Source: Halapricum salinum
Lineage (GTDB): Archaea > Halobacteriota > Halobacteria > Halobacteriales > Haloarculaceae
Assembly: GCF_004799665.1 (NCBI RefSeq)
Contig: NZ_CP031310.1
Coordinates: 1-64,000, forward strand
Direction: 5' to 3'
Length of the DNA: 64,000 bases
How positions within the stretch are numbered: the stretch's first letter is position 1; each line of letters opens with the position of its first letter. Shown in pieces: positions 53,405 to 61,046 of the stretch. Below the pieces are notes generated by a model. It saw only the letters and a program-made list of their open reading frames with translations. It did not search any database and was not told the origin of the DNA. The translations under genes were made by a program, and so were the position numbers.

Positions 53405-54448
53405 TTACAGTGTCCCTTGATCCCCATCATAGAAGTGGGCAGCACGAGTTTTCCGCTGACCTTCTGCTGTCGATTCGTCGTAATGGTTCTTTAGCACATC
53501 CACGGACACATCGAACCGGCCGGAAGCGGCCTCATATGTCCAGTTCTTCTTTTCAAGGTGGTACGTGATCGCCGTCCGTCGCATTGGGTGTGGTGAGAGT
53601 GACGATGGGCACTTGGACGCGGATTCGTAGTAGGTGGCTTCACAGTCGTCTCGATCGCGATTATGTGGGCAGTTGTTGGTGTAGTAACAGGGTCGCGTGA
53701 TAGCGTAAATCATCGACTGGATATTTGAGGTAGAGTAGCGACCACTGGGACTTGGGAACAATGCCTTCCTGCCGTATTCGTCTTCCCTGTCAGGGTAGTG
53801 CATCTCAATGTAGTCCTCGATAATTTCAGCGTATTCGGGCCAGATCATCACTTCTCGCTCGCCCCCTTCTTTGTTCTTCAACGCGGTATCCGTGTCCGGC
53901 CTGTGTTGGAACTGGACGAGCGCATAGCGCCCGTGTTCCCGTTTCTTGACCGGCTTGTAGTCAGAGAGGTCCAGACTCCGAAGTGCCCCACAGCGGCAGC
54001 CAGTATGCCAGAAAACGGTAAACACAGCGTGTCGAAGGGTGGCGTATTCGAACTTGTTCAGATACTCCAGAAGTCGTTCAACGTCCGAGAAGTCCATCAT
54101 ATCGTCTCGGGACAGCTCGCCTTTGGAGAAGTCCGGCGTCTCTAATTTTGTTGCGAGGTTCTTGCCTGTCTCCGTCGCGTCAATCCGCTCGCAGAATCGG
54201 AAGAAGGTGCGGAGCGTACTGAAGTGATTCCGGATGGTGGTTTTCGCTCTGGATTGCCTGAGTTCGAATTTGTATTCCAGAAAGGTCTCTCCGTCGATTT
54301 CCTGAATGGAATCTATCTCTTGTTCAGCACACCATTCACAGAACTGCTTCAGGTGGCCCCGGTTGTTGTAGATCGTTGACGCTGTCTTCTCGCCGCTCCG
54401 GTCTTTGATGAACAGTTCCGCGAGTCGGTTCAGATCGGTCGTTGGCAT
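53405..54448 (-). CDS. Tyrosine recombinase (integrase) of the element
   Basis: A 347-aa integrase from the ATG at 54448 (MPTTDLNRLAELFIKDRSGEKTASTIYNNRGHLKQFCEWCAEQ). The SAM-like core-binding domain covers about residues 1-95. The catalytic domain contains Arg in HTGCRCGALRSLDL, His-x-x-Arg in HPMRRTAITYHLE, and the Tyr nucleophile in VLKNHYDES. A Cys cluster (CPHNRDRDDCEATYYESASKC) may bind zinc. It sits next to attR and reads away from it. It should catalyse integration at, and excision from, the tRNA-Val 3' end. Confidence 0.92.
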   Translation of the reverse strand: MPTTDLNRLAELFIKDRSGEKTASTIYNNRGHLKQFCEWCAEQEIDSIQEIDGETFLEYKFELRQSRAKTTIRNHFSTLRTFFRFCERIDATETGKNLATKLETPDFSKGELSRDDMMDFSDVERLLEYLNKFEYATLRHAVFTVFWHTGCRCGALRSLDLSDYKPVKKREHGRYALVQFQHRPDTDTALKNKEGGEREVMIWPEYAEIIEDYIEMHYPDREDEYGRKALFPSPSGRYSTSNIQSMIYAITRPCYYTNNCPHNRDRDDCEATYYESASKCPSSLSPHPMRRTAITYHLEKKNWTYEAASGRFDVSVDVLKNHYDESTAEGQRKTRAAHFYDGDQGTL

Positions 54449-54885
54449 TGTGTATCGGTCTCCGCACAACGGACGATCCCAGCAGGGGGTTGGTGACTGG
54501 ATCCTCGTTATCGAGTCGTCCGCACACGGTCTCTGTCGGCAAATGCCGTGCGCAGGTGCGAAGCGCCGAGCGCGGTGGCGGCGTGTTCAGAATCCGCCCC
54601 AACCCATATTCTGCGGCGAGCAATACCGCGAGCCGCTGCTTCGGGTAGGCGGATTTGAAACAGACGAGACGAACGTAGTGAGTCTCGGCGAGGTTCAAAT
54701 CCACTCCGAGAGGCTGACCGGATCCGAACCACGCTCGCGGCCAATATTTTTACAACAGTAGTTGAAATACAGTGGACACAGCGCTGTGCCGACAGATTGT
54801 GGGAGCGGTCCGGCCGTCGGCTCGGCGACACCGTCCGGATGGCGAGCCGGATGGTTTACGGCGGCACAACTGGATGAGACAATCG
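54449..54885. other. attR region and host boundary with tRNA T-arm fragments
   Basis: No gene is seen. The stretch holds attR (54591-54608), an inverted T-arm-like fragment GGCGGATTTGAA (54648-54659) and a direct one GGTTCAAATCC (54692-54702). It then continues into the promoter region of the next host gene (CAATATTTTTACAACAG near 54742-54760, and GGTTTACGG shortly before the ATG). Confidence 0.6.
54591..54608 (+). repeat. attR: 18-bp copy of the tRNA-Val 3' end
   Basis: Identical to 44167-44184 (AATCCGCCCCAACCCATA). The bases just before it (GGCGGCGTGTTCAG) still resemble the tRNA T arm GGCGGTTCA with small insertions, as expected at an integration junction. Confidence 0.9.
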
Positions 54886-55959
54886 ATGAACAAAAACGAT
54901 CTCGCGGCGATCCTGGAAGATTCGGGATTGTCGCCGTATCAGGCCGACGCCTACGTGACGGTGCTGGAGTTGGGGTCGGATTCGGCGACATCTATCGCGG
55001 AGGCGAGTGACGTCCCGGACCCACGGATCTACGACGTGCTGCGGGATCTGGAAGGTCGTGGCTACGTCGAGACGTACGAGCAGGACAGTCTACACGCTCG
55101 CGCACAGGATCCCGCAACCGTGTTCGGTGATCTCCGTGAACGAGCCGACCGCTTCGAAGACGCAGCCGAGGAGATCGAGACACGATGGGAAGCGCCAGCG
55201 ATGGACTCACACACAGTGAGTTTTCTCAAGCAGATCGACACGGTACTCGACAGAGCCGAGGCGAAGATTAGGGCGGCGACCGACCAGATCGGGATCGCAG
55301 CGAGTCTCGATCAGTTCGAACGACTCCAGCCTGCACTCCAGGCGGCACACGAGCGGGGGGCGTATGTCAGGCTCGTGTTACACGTCGAAGAGGATAGTGG
55401 CGAGAGCGTGCCACCGGAGTCACTGCTCGCTGAGACGGCGTCGGAAGTTCGCTATCGGACGATCCCGATGCCGTTTCTCACCCTGGTCGATCGGACCGCG
55501 ACCTGTTTTGCCCCACACGCGCTCTCGACAAACCGCTACGGGATCATCGTCGAAGATCGGACACACGCGTACGTCTTCCACTGGTTTTTCATCGCCGGGC
55601 TCTGGGAGTCGACAGTCCCGCTCGTCGAACCCGACGAGACGCTGCCACGGACCTACGTCGATATCCGCGAGTGTATCCGAGATATCGGACCGCTGATCGA
55701 GACCGGCGCGATAGTGGCGGTCACGATCGATGGGATCGGCGTCGAGTCGGGCGCGAGCGTCCGTGTCGAGGGTACGGTCGTCGACGTCGAGTTCCCGTGT
55801 CTGGAGGCCGCGGAAGCGGACCGACCGGAGCGGTACCTCGGTGGACAGGCGACGGTCGTCGTCGATACCGGGGATCGTCAGGTCACGGTGGGCGGTTGGG
55901 GCGCGGTGATGGAGGCATACGAGGCGACGCGGATCGTCGTCGAGCACGTCGAGGAGTGA
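54886..55959 (+). CDS. TrmB family sugar-responsive regulator
   Basis: A 357-aa protein from the ATG at 54886 (MNKNDLAAILEDSGLSPYQADAYVTVLELGSDSATSIAEASDVPDPRIYDVLRDLEGRGYVETYEQDSLHARAQDP). That section is the TrmB winged helix. The region from about 110 onward (VSFLKQIDTVLDRAEAKIRAATDQIGIAAS ... RTYVDIRECIRDIG) is the TrmB sensor domain, ending in an OB-like section. It probably binds a sugar and controls the adjoining oxidoreductase and glucose dehydrogenase genes, which are co-directional. Confidence 0.85.
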   Translation: MNKNDLAAILEDSGLSPYQADAYVTVLELGSDSATSIAEASDVPDPRIYDVLRDLEGRGYVETYEQDSLHARAQDPATVFGDLRERADRFEDAAEEIETRWEAPAMDSHTVSFLKQIDTVLDRAEAKIRAATDQIGIAASLDQFERLQPALQAAHERGAYVRLVLHVEEDSGESVPPESLLAETASEVRYRTIPMPFLTLVDRTATCFAPHALSTNRYGIIVEDRTHAYVFHWFFIAGLWESTVPLVEPDETLPRTYVDIRECIRDIGPLIETGAIVAVTIDGIGVESGASVRVEGTVVDVEFPCLEAAEADRPERYLGGQATVVVDTGDRQVTVGGWGAVMEAYEATRIVVEHVEE

Positions 55960-56016
55960 GCGACCGTCGGACTGACCGACAGGGCTTTCATGCCTTGGGG
56001 ACCCTACGTGTAGCAG

Positions 56017-57072
56017 ATGGGAACTACGAGCACGACGCCACGTGTCGGGATCGTCGGTCTCGGCGGTATCGGGACCCACCACGCGAACTGCTTGATCGAC
56101 AACGAGGCCAATCTGGTCGCCGGGCTCGACATCGACGCGGCGGCACGCCGCCGTTTTGCCGAGGAGTACGATGTCGAAGCCTACGCCGACACCGAGGCGT
56201 TTTTCGACGCTATCGACGCCGTTATCGTCACCACGCCGAACGCCTTCCACGAGGAGTACACCGTGGGGGCGTTGCAAGCGGACTGTGCCGTGCTGGTCGA
56301 GAAGCCACTGGCACACACGCTCGACAGCGCCGAACGGATCGCCGCGGCCGCCCGCGACTCGCCCGAGATCTGTATGGTCGGCTTTCACAACCGCTACGAC
56401 CCGCTGGCCGAAGCAGTCGCGAGCTACGCCAGGGATGGCTTTTTCGGCGAAATCCAGCACGTCGACGCGACCTACGTCCGTCGTCGGGGGATCCCCGGTC
56501 AGGGGACGTGGTTCACGGACGCCGACGTGGCGGGCGGCGGCGCGCTGATCGACCTGGGCGTGCACGCGATCGACCTCGTGCTGTCGATCATGGACTTCCC
56601 GGAGGTCGAAGAGATCAGCGGCGTGACCCGCTCGACGTTCGGCCCGCGCGAGGACTACGTCGACGTCCACGGATGGGGCGTCGAGGACGGCGAGTTCGAC
56701 GTCGACGACTCGGTGAACGCCCAGTTTCGGACCGACGACGACGCGACCATCTCGCTGGACGTCGCCTGGGCGTCAAACCGCGAGAATGAGAAGTCGTTCC
56801 TGTTTCGGGGGACCGAGGGCGGCGCGAAACTCGACATGGATGGCGAGTTGACGCTGTACGACTCGTCGGCGTCGGGCGTCGATCACCACCGTACGACGAC
56901 CATCGATACCGAAGATTACGACGCCCACGCCGCCGAGCAACGCGCATTTCTGGACGCCGTCGCGACCGGCGAACATCCCGGTCGGAACACCGTCGAACAA
57001 GGGCTGTTCGTCCAGCGACTGATCGAATCGATCTATCAGTCGAGTGCCGAGGGGAATGCCGTCGCGTTCTGA
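56017..57072 (+). CDS. Gfo/Idh/MocA family oxidoreductase
   Basis: A 351-aa NAD(P)-dependent sugar dehydrogenase-like protein. The Rossmann loop is RVGIVGLGGIGTHHANCL, the family motif is ADCAVLVEKPLAHTLDSAERI (EKP), and the active-site part includes GGGALIDLGVHAIDLVLSIM (D-x3-H). It has the full length of the family. Genes of this kind handle sugars or inositol-like polyols; here the neighbourhood (TrmB regulators and glucose dehydrogenase) points to a monosaccharide. Substrate not certain. Confidence 0.88.
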   Translation: MGTTSTTPRVGIVGLGGIGTHHANCLIDNEANLVAGLDIDAAARRRFAEEYDVEAYADTEAFFDAIDAVIVTTPNAFHEEYTVGALQADCAVLVEKPLAHTLDSAERIAAAARDSPEICMVGFHNRYDPLAEAVASYARDGFFGEIQHVDATYVRRRGIPGQGTWFTDADVAGGGALIDLGVHAIDLVLSIMDFPEVEEISGVTRSTFGPREDYVDVHGWGVEDGEFDVDDSVNAQFRTDDDATISLDVAWASNRENEKSFLFRGTEGGAKLDMDGELTLYDSSASGVDHHRTTTIDTEDYDAHAAEQRAFLDAVATGEHPGRNTVEQGLFVQRLIESIYQSSAEGNAVAF

Positions 57073-57143
57073 GTCCCCACAGCAGCGAGTGGTCTCGGAG
57101 AAAGATTTAGGCTCCGAACGGCACAGGTCTGCATGTGGGTCAC

Positions 57144-58208
57144 ATGCACGCCATCGTTGTCCGTCGGGGCGAGACCGAACCGGAACTGATCGAGACGCCG
57201 CGACCCGAGCCGGCCGACGGTGAAGCGCTCGTTCGGATCCTCCGCGTCGGCATCGACGGCACCGACCACGAGGTGATCGAGCACGGACCCGAGGTGTTCC
57301 CGCCCGGGGACGAGCATATGATCCTCGGTCACGAGGCCGTCGGCGTCGTCGAAGACACCAACGGGACCGATTATCAGATCGGAGATATCGTCGTCCCGAC
57401 CGTCCGACGACGACCCGACGACGAGCCGAACGAGTATTTCGACCGCGACGAGCCGGACATGGCCCCGACAGGCTATCACGTCGAGTGCGGGATCTCCGGC
57501 GCGCACGGCTTCATGGCCGAGTACATCACCGCGCCCGAGGACCGCCTGGTCGAGATTCCGCGACGGCTGGCCGAGCTGGGCTGTTTCGTCGAGCCGATCA
57601 GCATCTCGGAGAAGGCCATCGAGCACGCCTACGCCTCCCGGTCGGCGTTCGACTGGTCGCCCGAGCAGGCGCTCGTGCTGGGCAACGGCTCGCTGGGGCT
57701 GGTGACGCTCGCGATGTTGCGCCAGGAGTTCGAGGAGATCTACTGTCTGGGCCGGCGCGACCGTCCGGATCCGACGATCGACGTCGTCGAGGAACTCGGT
57801 GGCACGTACGTCGACTCCCGGGAGACGCCCGTCGACGAGATTCCCGACGTCCACGGCGGCATGGACTTCATCTACGAGGCGACTGGCTACGCCAAACACC
57901 CGATCCAGTCGGTCCACGGGCTCGCACCGAACGGCGTCGCCGCGCTGGTCGGCATTTCCGGCCCCTGGGAGTTCGAGATCGACGGTGGCTCGTTGCACAC
58001 CGAACTCGTCGTCCACAACAAGGCGCTCGTCGGCACGGTCAACTCCAACGAACGCCACTTCAAGCGGGCGATCCGTACGCTCAGAGCACTCCCGGAGTGG
58101 CTGTTCGAAGAACTGATCACGACCGTCGTCACGCCGGAGAACGTCGCGCCGGCGTTCGTCGACGACGACGAGCAGATCAAAGCCGTCGTCGAGTTCGACC
58201 GGCTGTGA
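57144..58208 (+). CDS. gdh: Glucose 1-dehydrogenase
   Basis: A 354-aa zinc-dependent medium-chain dehydrogenase from the ATG at 57144 (MHAIVVRRGETEPELIETPRPEPADGEALVRILRVGIDGTDHEVIEHG). It closely follows the Haloferax-type enzyme: DEHMILGHEAVGVVED, PDMAPTGYHVECGISGAHGFMAEYIT, EPISISEKAIEHAYASRSAFDW, LGNGSLGLVTLAML (nucleotide loop) and LGRRDRPDPTIDVVEELGGTYVDSR. It oxidises glucose to gluconolactone, the entry to the semi-phosphorylative Entner-Doudoroff pathway of haloarchaea. TrmB proteins control this step elsewhere. Confidence 0.95.
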   Translation: MHAIVVRRGETEPELIETPRPEPADGEALVRILRVGIDGTDHEVIEHGPEVFPPGDEHMILGHEAVGVVEDTNGTDYQIGDIVVPTVRRRPDDEPNEYFDRDEPDMAPTGYHVECGISGAHGFMAEYITAPEDRLVEIPRRLAELGCFVEPISISEKAIEHAYASRSAFDWSPEQALVLGNGSLGLVTLAMLRQEFEEIYCLGRRDRPDPTIDVVEELGGTYVDSRETPVDEIPDVHGGMDFIYEATGYAKHPIQSVHGLAPNGVAALVGISGPWEFEIDGGSLHTELVVHNKALVGTVNSNERHFKRAIRTLRALPEWLFEELITTVVTPENVAPAFVDDDEQIKAVVEFDRL

Positions 58209-58232
58209 CAGTCCAATAGCAAAGGACTGATT

Positions 58233-58249
58233 TACTCGCTCGTAGAATA
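58233..58249 (+). promoter_or_regulatory. Near-consensus TrmB binding site
   Basis: TACT-N8-GAATA (TACT at 58233, GAATA at 58245) differs by one base from the TACT-N7/8-GAGTA motif described for Halobacterium TrmB. It ends 8 bp before the ATG of the trmB-like gene at 58258, a position that suggests autorepression. Confidence 0.55.
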
Positions 58250-58257
58250 ACGCTGTA

Positions 58258-59304
58258 ATGTCGTCGGACGACCTCCTCTCGTCGCTGGAGCACATCGCAG
58301 AGCGGCTGGACTTCGGTGAGTACGAAGCGAAAGCCTATCTGACGATTCTCGAACACGGTGAACTGACGGCGGCGGAGATCGCCGAGTACACGGATATCCC
58401 CCAGCCACGGGTGTACGACACGGTTCGCAGCCTCAGCGACAGCGGGCTGGTCGAACTCCGCGAGTCCCGGCCGATGAAGGTACTCGCCATCGATCCCGAA
58501 GAGGCGTTCTCGGACTACCGCAACTCCCTCAGTTCGCTCGTCGACGGTCTCGGGGAGCGATATACCCAGCCGGCTCGTGAGGCGGAAGGCGTCTCGCTGG
58601 TGAAGTCACGGCCGACGATGCTTCGATACCTCGCGGACGTGATCGAGTCTGCCGAGTACGAACTCATGCTCTCGCTGACGCCGTCGCTGCTGGAGCGCTA
58701 CGCGGACGCGCTGGCCGACGCCCACGAGAAGGGCGTCGCTGTGGAGATCCTGTTGTCGCCGGCCGAAGCCGTCCCGGACGTCGAGAGCTTCGACGCACTG
58801 GAGATCGCGACCACAGTCAGGACGCGCCGCGGTGTGACCACACCCATCATCGCCGTCGCCGACGGCGAGTACGCGATGTACGCCACTCGCGAGGGAATCC
58901 AGGGGGCTGAGGATCGATACGGCGTCATCTTCAACCGCTCGGAACTCGGCTTTTTGCTCTCTGGTTTTCTCAACACCGTGCTCTGGACGACCGCCGAGAC
59001 GGTGATCGACCGGCCCGAGTCACGTGGTTTCCCGCGCCGGTACGGGACGATCCGTCGCTGTGTCGCCGACCTGACCCGGATGGAAGGCGAGTTCTACGCG
59101 CATATCGAAGGTCGGGACGTCGAGACTGGCGAGTACTGTCACGTCGAGGGGAAAGTCGTCGCGGTCGACTCGGCGACCGACTGGACGACGGCGTCGATGG
59201 TCGTCGAAACCGACGATGGCGAGGTCGAAGTCGGGGGACAGGTCGCTGCCTTCGAAGACGTCGAAGCCCACGAGATCACGGTCGAACGCCTCGCTAGAGC
59301 ATAA
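58258..59304 (+). CDS. trmB: TrmB family global regulator of sugar metabolism
   Basis: A 348-aa protein. The N-terminal winged helix (ERLDFGEYEAKAYLTILEHGELTAAEIAEYTDIPQPRVYDTVRSLSDSGLVELRESRPMKVLAIDPEEAF) closely matches the Halobacterium TrmB pattern as I recall it. The sensor domain covers about residues 110-260, and the C-terminal OB-like domain follows (HVEGKVVAVDSATDWTTASMVVETDDGEVEVGGQVAAFEDVEAHEITVE). Halobacterium TrmB binds DNA in the absence of glucose, activating gluconeogenesis and repressing sugar breakdown. Its place after gdh fits that role. Confidence 0.88.
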   Translation: MSSDDLLSSLEHIAERLDFGEYEAKAYLTILEHGELTAAEIAEYTDIPQPRVYDTVRSLSDSGLVELRESRPMKVLAIDPEEAFSDYRNSLSSLVDGLGERYTQPAREAEGVSLVKSRPTMLRYLADVIESAEYELMLSLTPSLLERYADALADAHEKGVAVEILLSPAEAVPDVESFDALEIATTVRTRRGVTTPIIAVADGEYAMYATREGIQGAEDRYGVIFNRSELGFLLSGFLNTVLWTTAETVIDRPESRGFPRRYGTIRRCVADLTRMEGEFYAHIEGRDVETGEYCHVEGKVVAVDSATDWTTASMVVETDDGEVEVGGQVAAFEDVEAHEITVERLARA

Positions 59305-59486
59305 GAGGAACCTACCCAGAACCGCCGATCGAGCGAAGAACGCTGCCCGACGTCGTGCCACCGGACGGATGTCGGGGATGGCGCGACCCAGCGAGGTCGT
59401 ATAGCCACTCACCCCGCTCGGTCACGCCGGGGAACAGCAGGGGCACGGTGACAGCGTCGGCGACACCACCCGGGCAGCGATTGATT

Positions 59487-59500
59487 GTGTGACACCCACA
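59487..59500 (+). repeat. 14-bp intergenic motif, copy 1
   Basis: GTGTGACACCCACA, identical at 60979-60992. It is followed at once by a TATA box (AGTATAAATGG). GTGTG and CACA(C) form imperfect inverted arms, the shape of an operator. Confidence 0.5.
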
Positions 59501-59630
59501 AGTATAAATGGTGGAGTTTTTGTTCGTTCTGAATTTCAGAATTGATTAAACGAACATGAGAGACTCCTGGGAGTTTTTGCGATCGATGTCGGGACACTGT
59601 ACTCTCCGATAGTGATTGGAACGACCACTG

Positions 59631-59712
59631 ATAGTGATTACTGTAGCGATTTACCACTACGACCGCCCGACTCCGGGCGGTCGACGTGTAACAGACCTAC
59701 AGTAATCACTAT
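59631..59712. mobile_element. 82-bp nested inverted repeat (MITE-like)
   Basis: Perfect 16-bp terminal inverted repeats ATAGTGATTACTGTAG (59631-59646) and CTACAGTAATCACTAT (59697-59712) enclose a perfect 9-bp hairpin (arms 59661-59669 and 59674-59682). GATAGTGATT also occurs alone just before it, at 59609-59618. The form suits a miniature inverted-repeat element, a cruciform site or a structured RNA. No transposase is nearby. Confidence 0.55.
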
Positions 59713-59804
59713 GAGTGTGACGACTACCAGAAGCGGTCGAACAGTCCACACGCCGCTCGTGAACGCCGCCGTCCGTCAGAAAGAGATTCGTCTCGGCGTT
59801 TCAC

Positions 59805-60884
59805 TCAGGCGCTCGCGCTCGCGTTCGCAGTTCCGAAGCCGCCGCCACCCATTCCGCCGGTGAACACCGACGCGGCGTACGCCTCGACGTAGGTGTTGAT
59901 CTTCGAAACGCTCTCTGCGTAGGTAATCGTCACCGTCGGCCCGCTTGTCGAGAACTCGATCTGATCGATGATCTCCTGTGCAGTCGGATCGTCGTAGCCA
60001 CTGCTGAGGAAGTTCAGGGCCGCATCGAGATTCGTGGACAGCTCCGAAGCCGCCTCCGACCCTGTCGTGTGCAGGTTGAGGTCGACGCCGAGATTCGACC
60101 CCTGCGAGTAGAAACTCCCCGAGACGTAGCGGATCTGCTGGAATCCGACGTCCATCTGTCCCGAATCGTCGGGAATCTGATCCTCTGGGATCATCGACGT
60201 AAAGCGCATGTAGCCGCCGGAGGTCTGATCGAAGTAGTTCGCCAGATTCCCCGAGACGGCGTCACCGTTGCCGGTTGAGACGTCGATCGCGTCCCTGGCA
60301 GCGTTTTCGGTCCCGAGTGCGAACATCCCGTCGCCGAGATCGGCCGCCATGGTGGTCTCACCGGTGGCGTCTGTCGTCGTATAGGTCGTGACACCCTGGT
60401 AGGTCCCCTCGGTAACGTCCGCACCGAGTCCACCAGCGGCGTCGATCATCTCCTGAGCCGTCCAGTCGGTCTCGAACAGCATCCCGAGGTAGTTCTCGAC
60501 GGCGTTCTGGCCCTCGACCTTCATGAACATCGTCATCGAATTGAATCCCTGCGGGCTGAGTTCGCTCTCCGATTCGGCCCGGCTGAGGACCTCTTCCATC
60601 GTCTGTGGGCCTGTATAACCACCCTGTGCGGCCGCCTCTTCGAGAAACGTGTTCACGACGCTCCGGATGTTGTCGTCGTTCAGCATTCCCTGGGCGTCGA
60701 CCTGCACCATCGCCTGTGCGGCCGCCGGTATCTGACCGGAGCCCGGTGCGTTGCCGTTGCCGTTTCCGTTTCCGTTGCCACCGCCGTCGCTCCCACAACC
60801 CGCTAGCGAACCGAGTGTGACGAATCCAGCCGCGCCAGCACCGCGCTGGAGGAGGGTTCTGCGTGTGAGTCGTTTGTCAGCCAT
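59805..60884 (-). CDS. Tat-exported lipoprotein of unknown function
   Basis: A 359-aa protein from the ATG at 60884 (MADKRLTRRTLLQRGAGAAGFVTLGSLAGCGSDGG). It has the twin-arginine motif TRRTLL and the lipobox LAGC, so it is exported folded and anchored by lipid at the Cys. A GN-repeat linker follows, then a domain with MVQVDAQGMLNDDNIRSVVNTFLEEAAAQGG and many Ser/Thr/Gly, ending in a Gly-rich tail. No known fold is recognised; a surface protein, possibly with ligand-binding role. Confidence 0.72.
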   Translation of the reverse strand: MADKRLTRRTLLQRGAGAAGFVTLGSLAGCGSDGGGNGNGNGNGNAPGSGQIPAAAQAMVQVDAQGMLNDDNIRSVVNTFLEEAAAQGGYTGPQTMEEVLSRAESESELSPQGFNSMTMFMKVEGQNAVENYLGMLFETDWTAQEMIDAAGGLGADVTEGTYQGVTTYTTTDATGETTMAADLGDGMFALGTENAARDAIDVSTGNGDAVSGNLANYFDQTSGGYMRFTSMIPEDQIPDDSGQMDVGFQQIRYVSGSFYSQGSNLGVDLNLHTTGSEAASELSTNLDAALNFLSSGYDDPTAQEIIDQIEFSTSGPTVTITYAESVSKINTYVEAYAASVFTGGMGGGGFGTANASASA

Positions 60885-60978
60885 AGCTGTGAACGGATAC
60901 ATGGCTAGGGAGATAGAAATAACCACTGGATAGTATTCTTCACTTTTCTCCCCGGAATAAGCAATATTTTCCCGAATC

Positions 60979-60992
60979 GTGTGACACCCACA
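60979..60992 (+). repeat. 14-bp intergenic motif, copy 2, before the GT2 gene
   Basis: GTGTGACACCCACA, the same as at 59487-59500. Directly after it a 7-bp hairpin (TAGGTTT 60994-61000 and AAACCTA 61005-61011) and a TATA-like CCTAAAAAC lie about 35 nt before the ATG at 61047. This suggests an operator/promoter arrangement. Confidence 0.5.
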
Positions 60993-61046
60993 CTAGGTTT
61001 TGGCAAACCTAAAAACTCAAGAGTGCGCAGGACGATCCATCCGATA

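Larger units (their letters stand above)
44167..54608. mobile_element. Integrative element in tRNA-Val, about 10.4 kb
   Basis: Bounded by the 18-bp attL/attR repeat, with an integrase gene at the attR end. Base composition is clearly more AT-rich than in the flanks, most strikingly at 44.2-45.5 kb. Cargo in order: a 352-aa membrane/coiled-coil protein; a convergent 1276-aa restriction-modification-type protein; an SH3-like, a zinc-ribbon and a SWIM-finger protein; a winged-helix regulator with operator-like repeat; an AT-rich non-coding region; an SF2-helicase-like protein; and the integrase. No capsid, conjugation or partition gene is seen. It is probably an integrated plasmid-like element or satellite carrying defence cargo. 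Confidence 0.88.
59305..59804. other. 500-bp intergenic region rich in inverted repeats
   Basis: No convincing gene. It holds a 14-bp motif shared with 60979-60992, a TATA box (AGTATAAATGG near 59501-59511), a TTCTGAA/TTCAGAA palindrome (59527-59541), a possible 18-codon frame starting MRDSWEFLRS just after, and the 82-bp nested inverted repeat. The AT-rich part (59480-59560) contrasts with the GC-rich ends. Confidence 0.6.

Noticed and set aside
54676-54712. Possible extra tRNA from GGTTCAAATCC
   Set aside because: The T-stem does not pair properly and no acceptor or anticodon stem can be built around it.
54405-54831. Several open frames across attR
   Set aside because: They span the junction and tRNA fragments; such frames arise from integration scars and lack motifs.
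59409-59657. Minus-strand 82-codon frame in the repeat-rich intergenic region
   Set aside because: It runs through the inverted repeats and AT-rich promoter-like sequence, with no protein-like composition.
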